Source of the DNA: Actinoplanes derwentensis
GTDB taxonomy: Bacteria > Actinomycetota > Actinomycetes > Mycobacteriales > Micromonosporaceae
DNA length: 64,000 nt
Assembly: GCF_900104725.1 (NCBI RefSeq)
Contig: NZ_LT629758.1
Coordinates: 9,696,001 to 9,760,000, forward strand
Reading direction: 5' to 3'
Made by a program: the position numbers and the translations under genes. Below are positions 8,616 to 17,159 of the stretch, in pieces (the first letter of the stretch is position 1; every line of letters starts with the position of its first letter). The notes under the pieces were generated by a model. That model had not been told where the DNA came from. It searched no databases and worked only from the letters and a program-made list of their open reading frames with translations.

Positions 8616-10743
8616 CCGACGCGCGAACCCCTTCGGCCAACTGCGACGGCATCGGCTCGTGCCGCAGGTACCGGCGGGAGAACGTCCCGGTGCCCGACGT
8701 CAGGGCACGCAGTTCCACCGCGTACCGGACCAGCTCCGTCGCCGGAACCTCGGCCCGGACCAGGCTGACCCCGCCCGCACCGCCGGACTCACTGCCCAGC
8801 GGGCGGCCCCGCCGCCCGGAGAGATCACTCATCACCACACCCACGTAGGTCTCCGGCACCCGCACCTCGATCTCGTCCACCGGCTCCAACAGGGTGATCT
8901 GCCCGTTCTCGGCAGCCGAACGCACCGCCAGCGCCCCGGCGGTCTGGAACGCCGCATCCGAGGAATCGACACTGTGCGCCTTGCCGTCATACAGCGTGAC
9001 CCGCAGATCCACCACCGGAAAACCCGCGGTGACGCCCTTCTCCAGCTGCGCCCGGACACCCTTCTCCACCGACGGGATGTAGTGGTGCGGCACCGCACCG
9101 CCGACCACCTTGTCCACGAAGACGAAACCCGCGCCCCGCGGCAGCGGCTCCACCTCGATGTCGCAGACCGCGTACTGCCCGTGACCGCCGGACTGCTTCA
9201 CATGCCGGCCGTGCCCGCGCGCGCCACTGCCGAAGGTCTCCCGCAGCGCCACCTTGACCGGCTCGGTGTCCAACTCCACCCCACCGGAGCGAAGCCGGTC
9301 CAGGACCACGTCGGCATGCGACTCACCCATCGTCCAGAGCACCAGTTGCCGGGTGTCCCGGTTACGCTCCATCCGCAGCGCCGGATCCCCGGCCACCAGC
9401 CGGGCCAGATTCTTGGCCAGCGCGTCCTCGTCGGAACGGGTCTTCGCGACGACCGCGATCGGCAACAGCGGCTCCGGCATCCGCCACGGCGTCATCAGCA
9501 GCGGGGCATCCCTGGCCGACAGGGTGTCGCCGGTCTCGGCGCTGCCCGACTTGGTGATCGCGCACAGATCACCCGCGACCGCACCGGGGATCTCGCGCAA
9601 CTGCGCGCCGAGCGGGGCGTAGACATGCGCCACCCGCTCGTCGGCGTCGTGGTCGGGATGCCCACGTTCGGCCAGACCGTGTCCGGACACGTGCAGGGTC
9701 TGATCCGGGCGCAACGTTCCGGAGAAGACCCGGACCAGCGACACCCGGCCGACATGCCGATCGATCGTGGTCCGGACCACCTCGGCCACCAACGGACCGT
9801 CCGGATCACAGGTCAACGGGGCACGCGGCGAGCCGTCCAACCCGGTCACCACCGGCAGAGCGTGCTCCAACGGCGTCGGAAAACCACTGACCAGCAGATC
9901 GAGCAACGCGTCCAAGCCGACACCGGTGTACCCGCAGACCGGGACGACCGGGAAGAAATTGCCCTTCGCGACGGCCTTCTCCAGATCCCGGATCAGAGTG
10001 CCGGCATCGATCTCCGCACCACCGACGTAGCGGTCCATGAGAGTCTCGTCCTCACTCTCCGCGATGACACCCTCGATCAGGGTGTCCCGGTCGGCGGCGA
10101 CCAGCGCCAGCTGCTCCGGGCCGGCCAGGCCGACCCGGGGCGGATGACCGTTCGCGTAGTCCAGCACCCGCAGCGTGACCAACCCGATCAGGCCCGGACC
10201 GGGAACCGGCCGGAACACCGGCAGCACGTTGTCACCGAACGCCGCCTGACAATCCTGCAACGCCTGGTCGTAGTCGGCCCGCGGATGGTCCAACCGGGTC
10301 ACCGCGACTGCGCGCGGCATACCGACCGCGGCACACTCGTCCCACAGAGCCACCGTCGAATCGTCCACCCCGTCGGCCGCCGACACGACGAAGAGCGCGG
10401 CATCCGCGGCCCGCAGACCGGCGCGCAACTCCCCGACGAAATCGGCGAAACCCGGAGTGTCAAGCAGATTGACCTTCACGTCCTGATGCAGCAGCGGCGC
10501 ACACGACAACGCCACCGAACGCTGCTGCCGGATCGCCGCCGGATCATGATCGGTGACCGTGGTGCCGTCCGCCACGCCACCGGCCCGGGAGATCGTGCCC
10601 GTCGCGGCCAGCAACGCCTCGACCAAGGTCGTCTTACCGGAACCGGAACGGCCGACCAGCACCACGTTACGAACCCTGCCGGGCTCGGTCACCGCCGGCG
10701 CGCCAACGCCGGCCTGTCCCTTCTCCGAAGCCTTCTGCGCCAT
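8608..10743 (-). CDS. fusA2: elongation factor G-like GTPase (EF-G2 type)
   Basis: Translation-factor GTPase of 711 residues, paralogous to EF-G. It has a P-loop GRSGSGKTTLVEALLA, G3 DTPGFADF and a divergent G4 (TRLD in place of NKxD), followed by domains II-V with FGSGARGHGRHVKQSGGHGQY in domain IV. The divergent G4 and gene context match the actinobacterial EF-G2 group (Mycobacterium tuberculosis Rv0120c type), whose role in elongation is unclear. The start is ATG 10741-10743 with GGGAGC eight bases upstream; the 65 in-frame codons further upstream look non-coding. It is divergent from pgsA. Confidence 0.88.
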   Translation of the reverse strand: MAQKASEKGQAGVGAPAVTEPGRVRNVVLVGRSGSGKTTLVEALLAATGTISRAGGVADGTTVTDHDPAAIRQQRSVALSCAPLLHQDVKVNLLDTPGFADFVGELRAGLRAADAALFVVSAADGVDDSTVALWDECAAVGMPRAVAVTRLDHPRADYDQALQDCQAAFGDNVLPVFRPVPGPGLIGLVTLRVLDYANGHPPRVGLAGPEQLALVAADRDTLIEGVIAESEDETLMDRYVGGAEIDAGTLIRDLEKAVAKGNFFPVVPVCGYTGVGLDALLDLLVSGFPTPLEHALPVVTGLDGSPRAPLTCDPDGPLVAEVVRTTIDRHVGRVSLVRVFSGTLRPDQTLHVSGHGLAERGHPDHDADERVAHVYAPLGAQLREIPGAVAGDLCAITKSGSAETGDTLSARDAPLLMTPWRMPEPLLPIAVVAKTRSDEDALAKNLARLVAGDPALRMERNRDTRQLVLWTMGESHADVVLDRLRSGGVELDTEPVKVALRETFGSGARGHGRHVKQSGGHGQYAVCDIEVEPLPRGAGFVFVDKVVGGAVPHHYIPSVEKGVRAQLEKGVTAGFPVVDLRVTLYDGKAHSVDSSDAAFQTAGALAVRSAAENGQITLLEPVDEIEVRVPETYVGVVMSDLSGRRGRPLGSESGGAGGVSLVRAEVPATELVRYAVELRALTSGTGTFSRRYLRHEPMPSQLAEGVRASVR

Positions 10744-10920
10744 GCCGAGTGCTCCCGTCGTATCCCGTTCGTTACGCCGCTGTTCCTCGAATCCCACACC
10801 CGGCGCGGTATTGGTCACAAGGACCCTCAGCCCTGGAAAGCTGCCGGATGATGACGATCCGGCCAAGGCCGGGGCTGTCCCGTGCCGCTGCAGGTCGCAC
10901 GCCGATAAGGTGGGACGGCC

Positions 10921-11541
10921 ATGGCAAAGATCGTTCAAGCAACAGCCCGTGCCGTCGCCTCGTACGGCGTCAACCCGGTCGCCCGATTCCTACTCCGGAT
11001 CGGGGTCACACCCAACGCGGTCACCGTCGCCGGCACCGTCGGCGTGCTGATCGGCTCCTACTTCGGTGCGCGCGGCCACCTCTTCTGGGGCACCGTGATC
11101 GTAACCGCCTGTGCCCTCACCGACGCGCTCGACGGGACAATGGCCCGGATGCGCGGCGGCTCCGGCAAATTCGGCGCCCTCCTCGACTCCTCGATGGACC
11201 GGATCGCCGACGGCGCCGTCTTCGGAGCCGTCGTCTACTACCTCGCCACCGAGGGCAACCCCTACGGCGGAGTCGTCGCCGCCCTGATCAGCCTGGTCTT
11301 CGGACAGGTCGTGTCATACGTGAAGGCCCGCGCCCAGAGCCTCGGCCTGAACGCCGACGTCGGCATCGCCGAACGCCTCGAACGACTACTGATCGTCGGC
11401 TTCGGCGGCCTGCTCGGCGCAGCCGGACTGGACTGGGGACTCCCCGCCGCCCTGTGGGTACTCGCCGTACTCTCCGTGATCACTGCCTTCCAGCGGCTCA
11501 TCCACGCCGGCCGGACCGAACCGAAGGTGACCAGCGAGTGA
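10921..11541 (+). CDS. pgsA: phosphatidylinositol phosphate synthase (CDP-alcohol phosphotransferase)
   Basis: Joins CDP-diacylglycerol to inositol phosphate, the first step to phosphatidylinositol and its mannosides in the inner membrane. The 206-residue protein carries the complete CDP-alcohol phosphotransferase signature D68-x2-D71-G72-x2-A75-R76-x8-G-x3-D89-x3-D93 and about six membrane helices. It starts the operon pgsA - acyltransferase - pimA. Upstream, GCCGATAAGG (10901-10910) ends 10 bases before the ATG and can be read as a housekeeping -10; it also equals the FliA/WhiG -10 consensus, but no matching -35 is present. It overlaps the next gene by four bases. Confidence 0.93.
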   Translation: MAKIVQATARAVASYGVNPVARFLLRIGVTPNAVTVAGTVGVLIGSYFGARGHLFWGTVIVTACALTDALDGTMARMRGGSGKFGALLDSSMDRIADGAVFGAVVYYLATEGNPYGGVVAALISLVFGQVVSYVKARAQSLGLNADVGIAERLERLLIVGFGGLLGAAGLDWGLPAALWVLAVLSVITAFQRLIHAGRTEPKVTSE

Positions 11542-12404
11542 AGGACCGTCTGACCGAACTCGGCTACATGGCCGGGTGGAGGATCGTGCGCGCACTGCCG
11601 CTGCCGGTGGCGAAAGCCCTCTTCCGGGCCGGCGCCGACCGGGCCTGGAAAGCGAACGGCCCCGGCACCCAGCGCCTGCGCAGCAACCTGCGGCAGGTCG
11701 TCGGCGAGGACATGCCGGAGACTCTGGTCCGGGACGGGCTGCGTTCGTACGCCCGGTACTGGATGGAGGCCTTCCGGCTGCCGTCACAGAGCCGCGAGCA
11801 GTTCCTCGACGGGTACCGGATGGAGACCGAGTGGCACGAGCAGCTCAAAAAGGGCGTCGCCGACGGTGACGGGGTGATCCTGGCGCTGCCGCACGTGGCG
11901 AACTGGGACGCCGCCGGCGCCTGGGTGACCAGTCAAGGCTTTCCGCTGATCACGGTCGCCGAGCGCTTCAAACAGGAAGCGGTGTACGAGCAGTTCCTGG
12001 CGTACCGGGAAAAGCTCGGAATGAAGATCCTCCCGCACTCCGGCGGCGAGCGCTCACCCCTGGACGTGCTCGCCGAACACCTGGCGAAAGGCTGGGTCGT
12101 CGCACTCCTCGGAGACCGGGACCTGTCCCGCCGCGGGATCGAGGTCGAGTTCTTCGGCGGCCGGACCCGGATGCCGGCCGGCCCGGCGATCCTCGCCATC
12201 CGCACCGGGTCGCCGCTCTACGCGGTCGACATCTGGTTCGACGAGACCCGCGTCCAATCCCGGATGCGCCGGATCGTGCCACCTACCGACGGACCGCTCG
12301 ACGAACGGGTCAAGAAAACCACCCAACTGCTCGCCGACGCCTACGCGGCCGGCATCGCCGAACACCCCCAGGACTGGCACATGCTCCAGAAGCTCTGGCT
12401 CTAG
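11538..12404 (+). CDS. phosphatidylinositol mannoside acyltransferase (LPLAT/HtrB-like)
   Basis: Acylates phosphatidylinositol mannosides at the cytosolic face of the membrane. The 288-residue protein has the LPLAT catalytic motif HVANWD (His119, Asp124), GDRDLSRRGIEVEFFGG and an amphipathic N-terminus. Start GTG 11538 overlaps the pgsA stop (GTGA), showing coupling. Position between pgsA and pimA matches Mycobacterium tuberculosis Rv2611c (PatA), on which the function rests. Confidence 0.9.
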   Translation: MKDRLTELGYMAGWRIVRALPLPVAKALFRAGADRAWKANGPGTQRLRSNLRQVVGEDMPETLVRDGLRSYARYWMEAFRLPSQSREQFLDGYRMETEWHEQLKKGVADGDGVILALPHVANWDAAGAWVTSQGFPLITVAERFKQEAVYEQFLAYREKLGMKILPHSGGERSPLDVLAEHLAKGWVVALLGDRDLSRRGIEVEFFGGRTRMPAGPAILAIRTGSPLYAVDIWFDETRVQSRMRRIVPPTDGPLDERVKKTTQLLADAYAAGIAEHPQDWHMLQKLWL

Positions 12405-12413
12405 GAGGAGCGG

Positions 12414-13550
12414 GTGCGGATCGGGATCGTCTCGCCCTACTCGTTCGACGTCCCCGGCGGTGTACAGAACCACATCATGGACCTCGCCGAAGCCCTGATC
12501 GGTCTCGGTCACGAGGTGAGCGTGCTGGCGCCCGCCGACGACGACGCCGAACTACCCGCCTACGTGGTGCCAGCCGGCCGGGCCGTACCACTGCCCTACA
12601 ACGGCTCGGTCGCCCGGATCTCCTTCGGCCCGGTCTCCACCGCCCGGGTCCGGCGCTGGCTGCGCCGCGGCGAATTCGACGTACTGCACGTCCACGAACC
12701 GTTCACCCCCAGCCTGTCGTTCCTCGCCGTGCTGTCGGCGCGCGGGCCGGTCGTCGCCACCTTCCACACCGCGATGACCCGATCCCGGGCCCTGTCGGCC
12801 GCGCAGAACTTCCTCCAACCCGCCATGGAGAAGATCACCGCCCGGATCGCCGTCAGCGAACTCGCCCGGAAAGTACAGGTCGAACACCTCGGCGGCGGCG
12901 CGGTCGAAATCCCCAACGGGGTCGCGGTCGCCAAATTCGCCTCGGCGGCGCCATTGCCCGGATGGCCCGGCGAAGGCGGTGCACTCGGTTTCCTCGGCCG
13001 TTTCACCGAACCGCGCAAAGGCTTCCCCCTGCTGCGTACGGCGTACGTCAACCTCGCCCGTGAACGCCCCGGCCTGCGGCTGCTCGTGGCCGGGCCCGGC
13101 GACCGGGACGAACTGTTCGAAGACATCCCCGCCGAACTACACGACCGGGTCGAATTCCTCGGCCTCGTCTCCGAGCCCGACAAAGCCCGGATGCTGCGCA
13201 GCGTGGACGTCTACGTGGCCCCGAACACCGGCGGCGAGAGTTTCGGCATGATCCTCACCGAAGCGATGGCCGCCGGAGCCGCCATCGCCGCCAGCGACCT
13301 CGACGCCTTCCGCCGAGTCCTGGACGGCGGCCGCGCCGGAGCACTGTTCCCCAACGGCGACCCGGCCGCCCTCACCACCCTGCTCGGGGACCTGCTCGAC
13401 GACCCGGCCCGCCGTGCCGCCCTGTCGTCGTGCGCCCGGCAGGCGGTCGGCGCCTTCGACTGGCCGAGCGTGGCCAACCGGGTCCTCGAGGTCTACGCGA
13501 CCTCGATCGAAGCCACCGACGGCAGAGTTTTCGACGACGAGTGGTCCTGA
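12414..13550 (+). CDS. pimA: phosphatidylinositol alpha-mannosyltransferase
   Basis: GT4-family enzyme that transfers the first mannose from GDP-mannose to phosphatidylinositol. The 378-residue protein begins MRIGIVSPYSFDVPGGVQNH, with the GGVQNH loop of PimA; the acceptor and donor domains are clear, and the GT4 Glu motif is ESFGMILTEAMAAGAA. Start GTG 12414 is preceded by GGAGGAG, which overlaps the stop of the acyltransferase gene. It completes the pgsA-acyltransferase-pimA set and identifies a PIM-making actinobacterium. Confidence 0.93.
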   Translation: MRIGIVSPYSFDVPGGVQNHIMDLAEALIGLGHEVSVLAPADDDAELPAYVVPAGRAVPLPYNGSVARISFGPVSTARVRRWLRRGEFDVLHVHEPFTPSLSFLAVLSARGPVVATFHTAMTRSRALSAAQNFLQPAMEKITARIAVSELARKVQVEHLGGGAVEIPNGVAVAKFASAAPLPGWPGEGGALGFLGRFTEPRKGFPLLRTAYVNLARERPGLRLLVAGPGDRDELFEDIPAELHDRVEFLGLVSEPDKARMLRSVDVYVAPNTGGESFGMILTEAMAAGAAIAASDLDAFRRVLDGGRAGALFPNGDPAALTTLLGDLLDDPARRAALSSCARQAVGAFDWPSVANRVLEVYATSIEATDGRVFDDEWS

Positions 13551-13580
13551 CCACTGGCGTGGTAAACGCCGGGCACTACG

Positions 13581-14123
13581 ATGCCCCGCATGTGGTGGGT
13601 GGTGGGAGTCGTCGTGCTGGCCGCGATCTTCTCGGCGTACCTCGGCTGGACCGCCCAACGGGTGGAGCGTCTGCACACGCGGGCGCAGTCGGCCGAGCGC
13701 GCCCTGGACGCGCATCTGTTGCGCCGTGCGGCCGCGGCCGCGGTGGTCGCCGAACAGGTCGAATCGGTGGAGCTGTACGCGGCGGCGCGGCTCGCGCTGG
13801 ACGCCGAACCTGGTGAACGCGAGACCGCCGAGAACGACCTGACCCGGCAGCTCCAGACGGTCACGCTGGATCCGGGGGATCCGGTGGCCCGGGCTCTGAT
13901 CGGCACCAGTCGGCGCGTCATGCTGGCCCGTCAGGTGCATACCGACCTGGTGCGGGACGCGCTCAGTGCCCGGCGGCGGATCATCGTCCGGATGTTGGGG
14001 CTGACGCGGCGGTATCCGCGGCCGGAGTACTTCGACATCGTCGAGGTGGCGTTGACGGACCTGCCGCCGTTGCCGTCGCCGGCGCTGCCGGTCGAGGGCC
14101 CGTTGATAGCCCAGGCCCTCTAG
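13581..14123 (+). CDS. small membrane-anchored protein next to pimA, unknown function
   Basis: 180 residues with one N-terminal membrane segment (MWWVVGVVVLAAIFSAYLGW, about residues 4-23), then an Ala/Arg/Glu-rich helical region likely to form a coiled coil in the cytosol, and a Pro-rich tail. No catalytic motif is visible. It follows pimA by 30 bases and is probably cotranscribed. In mycobacteria the gene in this place (Rv2609c) encodes a membrane segment followed by a Nudix domain; no Nudix box is present here, so at most the N-terminal part corresponds. That relation is an inference. Confidence 0.8.
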   Translation: MPRMWWVVGVVVLAAIFSAYLGWTAQRVERLHTRAQSAERALDAHLLRRAAAAAVVAEQVESVELYAAARLALDAEPGERETAENDLTRQLQTVTLDPGDPVARALIGTSRRVMLARQVHTDLVRDALSARRRIIVRMLGLTRRYPRPEYFDIVEVALTDLPPLPSPALPVEGPLIAQAL

Positions 14124-14156
14124 GGTGGTCCCCGTTAACCCTGTTTTCTCGCGGCC

Positions 14157-14316
14157 AGCCGTAGCTCAGCGCTGTTAAACGGCTAGCCGTAGCTCAGACA
14201 TGTCTTGGCAGGTCCATAACAGTCCTGAGCTACGGCTCGAGTCGCCCGGCCGTAGCTCAGGACTGTTATCCGACCCTCATAAGACACCTGAGCTACGGCT
14301 AGCCGTAGCTCAGGAC
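14157..14316. repeat. cluster of six GCCGTAGCTCAG repeats forming two palindromes
   Basis: The 12-mer GCCGTAGCTCAG occurs six times in 160 bases. Forward copies end at 14169, 14197, 14260 and 14313; reverse copies start at 14225 and 14288. Copies 3 and 4 are arms of a perfect 21-bp inverted repeat (14216-14236 and 14249-14269) around a 12-base loop, each extended to ...GACTGTTAT. Copies 5 and 6 abut as a perfect 28-bp palindrome (14287-14314; half-site CCTGAGCTACGGCT). Copy 1 keeps most of the 22-base unit. The 12-mer resembles the D-arm part of tRNA genes, but no tRNA can be folded. The cluster fills most of the gap between convergent genes and may act as a bidirectional terminator or REP-like element. 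Confidence 0.85.
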
Positions 14317-14364
14317 GTAGTCGTGGCCGGGCGGGCGGGCCGGGCCGGGGTAGGGTGGGGTCGG

Positions 14365-15261
14365 TTACCAGCCTCGCTCGGAGAGGCGGTGCGGGACCGG
14401 CTCGTCCTCGACGTTGATGCCGACCATGGCCTCGCCCAAGCCCCGGGAGACCTTGGCGATCACATCAGGGTCGTCGTGGAACGTGGTGGCCTTGACGATC
14501 GCGGCGGCACGCAGTTCCGGATTGCCGGATTTGAAGATCCCGGAGCCGACGAAGACCCCCTCGGCGCCGAGCTGCATCATCATCGCGGCATCCGCCGGAG
14601 TCGCGATACCACCGGCGGTGAACAGCACCACGGGAAGCCGCCCGGCCTCAGCGACCTCCTTGACCAGCTCGTACGGCGCCTGAAGCTCCTTCGCGGCAAC
14701 GTACAGCTCGTCCTCCGCCAGGGTCTGCAGGCGGCGGATCTCGGCGCGGATCCTCCGCATGTGGGTGGTGGCGTTCGAGACGTCACCGGTGCCGGCCTCC
14801 CCCTTCGAGCGGATCATCGCTGCGCCTTCGGTGATCCGGCGCAGCGCCTCGCCCAGGTTGGTGGCGCCGCAGACGAACGGCACGGTGAACTGCCACTTGT
14901 CGATGTGGTTCGCGAAGTCGGCCGGGGACAGCACCTCGGATTCGTCCACGTAGTCGACGCCGAGCGCCTGCAGCACCTGCGCCTCGACGAAGTGCCCGAT
15001 CCGGGCTTTGGCCATCACCGGGATGGAGACCGCCGCGATGATGCCGTCGATCATGTCGGGGTCGGACATCCGGGAGATGCCGCCCTGGGCGCGGATGTCG
15101 GCCGGTACCCGTTCCAGGGCCATCACCGCGACGGCGCCCGCGTCCTCGGCGATCTTCGCCTGGTCGGCGTTGACCACGTCCATGATCACGCCGCCCTTGA
15201 GCATCTCCGCCATGCCGCGTTTGACGCGGGCCGTGCCGACGGCGGGCTGGTTCTCAGACAT
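14365..15261 (-). CDS. pdxS: pyridoxal 5'-phosphate synthase subunit PdxS
   Basis: Synthase subunit of the DXP-independent vitamin B6 pathway; it condenses ribose 5-phosphate, glyceraldehyde 3-phosphate and ammonia supplied by PdxT. The 298-residue protein shows the ribose-binding Asp (VIMDVV), the two catalytic Lys regions ([10 protein letters not shown] and the [11 protein letters not shown] neighbourhood) and the phosphate loop [11 protein letters not shown]. The start is ATG 15259-15261 with GAGGAG nine bases upstream; an in-frame codon at 15297 would add 12 residues. The gene faces away from pdxT, an uncommon arrangement, and ends at the palindromic repeat cluster. Confidence 0.96.
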   Translation of the reverse strand: MSENQPAVGTARVKRGMAEMLKGGVIMDVVNADQAKIAEDAGAVAVMALERVPADIRAQGGISRMSDPDMIDGIIAAVSIPVMAKARIGHFVEAQVLQALGVDYVDESEVLSPADFANHIDKWQFTVPFVCGATNLGEALRRITEGAAMIRSKGEAGTGDVSNATTHMRRIRAEIRRLQTLAEDELYVAAKELQAPYELVKEVAEAGRLPVVLFTAGGIATPADAAMMMQLGAEGVFVGSGIFKSGNPELRAAAIVKATTFHDDPDVIAKVSRGLGEAMVGINVEDEPVPHRLSERGW

Positions 15262-15374
15262 GGAAATCGGCTCCTCGTGGTGTTTCGGCTTCTTCACGCC
15301 GATGTTATGAACCGGCGGTGCCGGTTCCGATAGCCAATCGGCTTGCCGGTGGACTGCTTCCCTATTGTTGGGCC

Positions 15375-15971
15375 GTGAACATCGGAGTGCTGGCCCTTCA
15401 GGGCGACGTGCGCGAACACCTGACCGCGCTGGCCGAGTCGGACGTGCTGGCCCGGCCGGTCCGCCGGCCCGAGGAGCTCGCCGAGGTCGACGGCTTGGTG
15501 ATCCCGGGCGGGGAGTCGACCGCGATCAGCAAACTGGCCGTGTCGTTCGGGTTGCTCGATCCGATCCGTAAGCGGATCGCCGACGGGATGCCCGTCTACG
15601 GCTCCTGCGCCGGCATGATCATGCTGGCCACGACCGTGCTGGACGGCCGTTCCGACCAGGAGACGTTCCAGGGCATCGAGATGACCGTACGGCGTAACGC
15701 GTTCGGCCGGCAGGTCGACTCGTTCGAGGCGTCCGTCGAGATCGACGACGTCGACGGCGGCCCGTTCCACGCCGTCTTCATCCGCGCCCCGTGGGTCGAG
15801 CAGGTCGGCGGCGACGTGCGGGTGCTGGGCCGCGTGGCGGAGGGTGCCGACGCCGGTAGGATTGTGGCCGTTCGGCAGGGGAACCTGCTCGCCACGGCTT
15901 TCCACCCGGAGCTGACCGGCGACCTTCGTGTCCACCGGTACTTCGTCGAGATGGTCCGCCAGGCCCTTTGA
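15375..15971 (+). CDS. pdxT: pyridoxal 5'-phosphate synthase glutaminase subunit PdxT
   Basis: Class I glutamine amidotransferase that feeds ammonia to PdxS. The 198-residue protein from GTG 15375 has [10 protein letters not shown] (about 45-54), the nucleophile Cys78 in GSCAGMIML and the dyad His177/Glu179 (HPEL). pdxS is on the other strand with a 113-base shared intergenic region, so the two subunits are probably driven by back-to-back promoters. yebC follows after 18 bases and is likely in the same transcript. Confidence 0.95.
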   Translation: MNIGVLALQGDVREHLTALAESDVLARPVRRPEELAEVDGLVIPGGESTAISKLAVSFGLLDPIRKRIADGMPVYGSCAGMIMLATTVLDGRSDQETFQGIEMTVRRNAFGRQVDSFEASVEIDDVDGGPFHAVFIRAPWVEQVGGDVRVLGRVAEGADAGRIVAVRQGNLLATAFHPELTGDLRVHRYFVEMVRQAL

Positions 15972-15989
15972 TCAAAGCGGAGGTTACGC

Positions 15990-16745
15990 ATGTCCGGCCA
16001 CTCCAAGTGGGCGACGACCAAGCACAAGAAGGCTGTCGTCGACGCCAAGCGCGGCAAGATGTTCGCGAAGTTGATCAAGAACATCGAGGTAGCGGCCCGG
16101 ACCGGTGGCGGCGACCCGTCCGGTAACCCCACGCTCTACGACGCCATTCAGAAGGCCAAGAAGAGCTCGGTCCCCAACGACAACATCAGCAACGCCGTCA
16201 AGCGGGGCTCCGGTCTGGAGGCCGGCGGCGCCGACTGGCAGTCGTTCATGTACGAGGGGTACGGCCCCAACGGTGTCGCCCTGCTGATCGAGTGCCTCAC
16301 CGACAACCGGAACCGGGCCGCCACCGAGGTGCGCACCCGGCTCACCCGTAACCACGGCACGTTCGCCGACGCGGGCTCGGTGTCGTACCTGTTCAACCGC
16401 AAGGGCGTGATCATCGTCCCCAAGGGTTCGCTCAGCGAGGACGACGTCATGCTGGCGGTCCTGGACGCCGGCGCCGAGGAGATCAACGACCACGGCGACG
16501 CGTTCGAGGTCGTCAGCGAGGCCACTGACCTGGTCGCGGTGCGGACGGCTCTGCAGGACGCCGGCATCGACTACGACTCGGCGGAGTCGTCGCTGGTTCC
16601 GACGATGAGCGTGCCGGTCGACGAGGACGGCGCCCGCAAGGTGCTCAAGCTGATCGACGTGCTCGAGGACTGCGACGACGTCCAGAACATCTTCTCCAAC
16701 GTCGAGATCTCCGACGAGGTAATGGCGGCCATCGACGAGGAGTGA
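15990..16745 (+). CDS. YebC/PmpR-family protein
   Basis: Conserved 251-residue protein with the family N-terminus [20 protein letters not shown], the [15 protein letters not shown] region and the acidic C-terminal domain. Members are described as DNA-binding regulators and, more recently, as ribosome-associated factors that relieve stalling; which applies here cannot be told from sequence. The gene sits in the usual actinobacterial place, downstream of pdxT and upstream of ruvC. A strong hairpin follows the stop codon. Confidence 0.93.
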   Translation: MSGHSKWATTKHKKAVVDAKRGKMFAKLIKNIEVAARTGGGDPSGNPTLYDAIQKAKKSSVPNDNISNAVKRGSGLEAGGADWQSFMYEGYGPNGVALLIECLTDNRNRAATEVRTRLTRNHGTFADAGSVSYLFNRKGVIIVPKGSLSEDDVMLAVLDAGAEEINDHGDAFEVVSEATDLVAVRTALQDAGIDYDSAESSLVPTMSVPVDEDGARKVLKLIDVLEDCDDVQNIFSNVEISDEVMAAIDEE

Positions 16746-16756
16746 GTGTCACTTGA

Positions 16757-16787
16757 CGAAAAGCCGGTCCGGTGGGCCGGCTTTTCG
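16757..16787 (+). terminator. terminator after yebC
   Basis: CGAAAAGCCGG pairs with CCGGCTTTTCG in an 11-bp stem with a 9-base loop, 11 bases after the yebC stop. The right arm ends in the TTTT run typical of rho-independent terminators. It separates yebC from the toxin-antitoxin pair. Confidence 0.8.
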
Positions 16788-16824
16788 TGGTTTCGGGGCT
16801 ACCCTCGGGGTGACAGGCACTTGC

Positions 16825-16866
16825 CTAGTGCGCACTGTCTAGTGACAGGTTTGTATGAGACTAGTA
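16825..16866 (+). promoter_or_regulatory. candidate vapBC operator with CTAGTG repeats
   Basis: CTAGTG occurs at 16825-16830 and 16839-16844, and CTAGTA at 16861-16866. The first overlaps AGTGCGCACT, a perfect 10-bp palindrome (16827-16836). Such short repeats just upstream of the antitoxin gene fit binding by a ribbon-helix-helix antitoxin, which autoregulates these operons. The region is also less GC-rich than the genes around it. Confidence 0.35.
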
Positions 16867-16907
16867 AGGTGGGGGTGTTGTTGATGGCTGATCTGCCGGA
16901 GGTGCAG

Positions 16908-17159
16908 ATGACAGTTATGGCAGTCCGTCCCGACGCGGAAGTCGAGACCACAGGCACCCCACCACCCATCGATCCGGAGTTGTTGGAGGAAGCACAGCGC
17001 CAGATCCAAGCCGGGTCGTCGAACGAGGCGATCAACGAGGCGCTGCGGCGGATGGTTCTGGAGGAGCGAGACAAGCGGCGTGCCGCCATGGAGTCTCTGT
17101 GGAAGATGAATGAAGAGGGCCGATTCGACTACAGCCACTTCGAGGCGGCCGACGAGTGA
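16908..17159 (+). CDS. type II antitoxin, VapB-like
   Basis: Predicted antitoxin for the downstream PIN-domain protein. The 83-residue protein (ATG 16908, GGAGG five bases upstream) has a core that fits a ribbon-helix-helix DNA-binding fold (IDPELLEEAQRQIQAGSSNE and following helix). Its acidic C-terminal tail (MNEEGRFDYSHFEAADE) would thread into the toxin active site. An in-frame ATG at 16884 is an alternative start. It overlaps vapC by four bases (GTGA), as is usual for such pairs. Confidence 0.8.
   Translation: MTVMAVRPDAEVETTGTPPPIDPELLEEAQRQIQAGSSNEAINEALRRMVLEERDKRRAAMESLWKMNEEGRFDYSHFEAADE

Noticed and set aside
10881..10908. FliA-dependent promoter before pgsA (GCCGATAA)
   Set aside because: The -10 matches perfectly but the expected -35 position reads CGTG, and a housekeeping lipid gene is an unlikely target; a standard -10 reading is as good.
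10744..10938. N-terminal extension of the EF-G-like protein up to 10938
   Set aside because: The ATG at 10743 has a good ribosome binding site and the P-loop lies at the usual distance; the extension would run into the pgsA start region.
14157..14316. tRNA gene suggested by repeated GTAGCTCAG (D-arm-like)
   Set aside because: No acceptor stem, anticodon arm or T-arm (GTTCGA) can be placed around any copy, and the copies occur in both orientations at short spacing.
14157..14316. CRISPR array
   Set aside because: Repeats are short, of mixed orientation and irregularly spaced, some with no spacer at all, and no cas gene is nearby.
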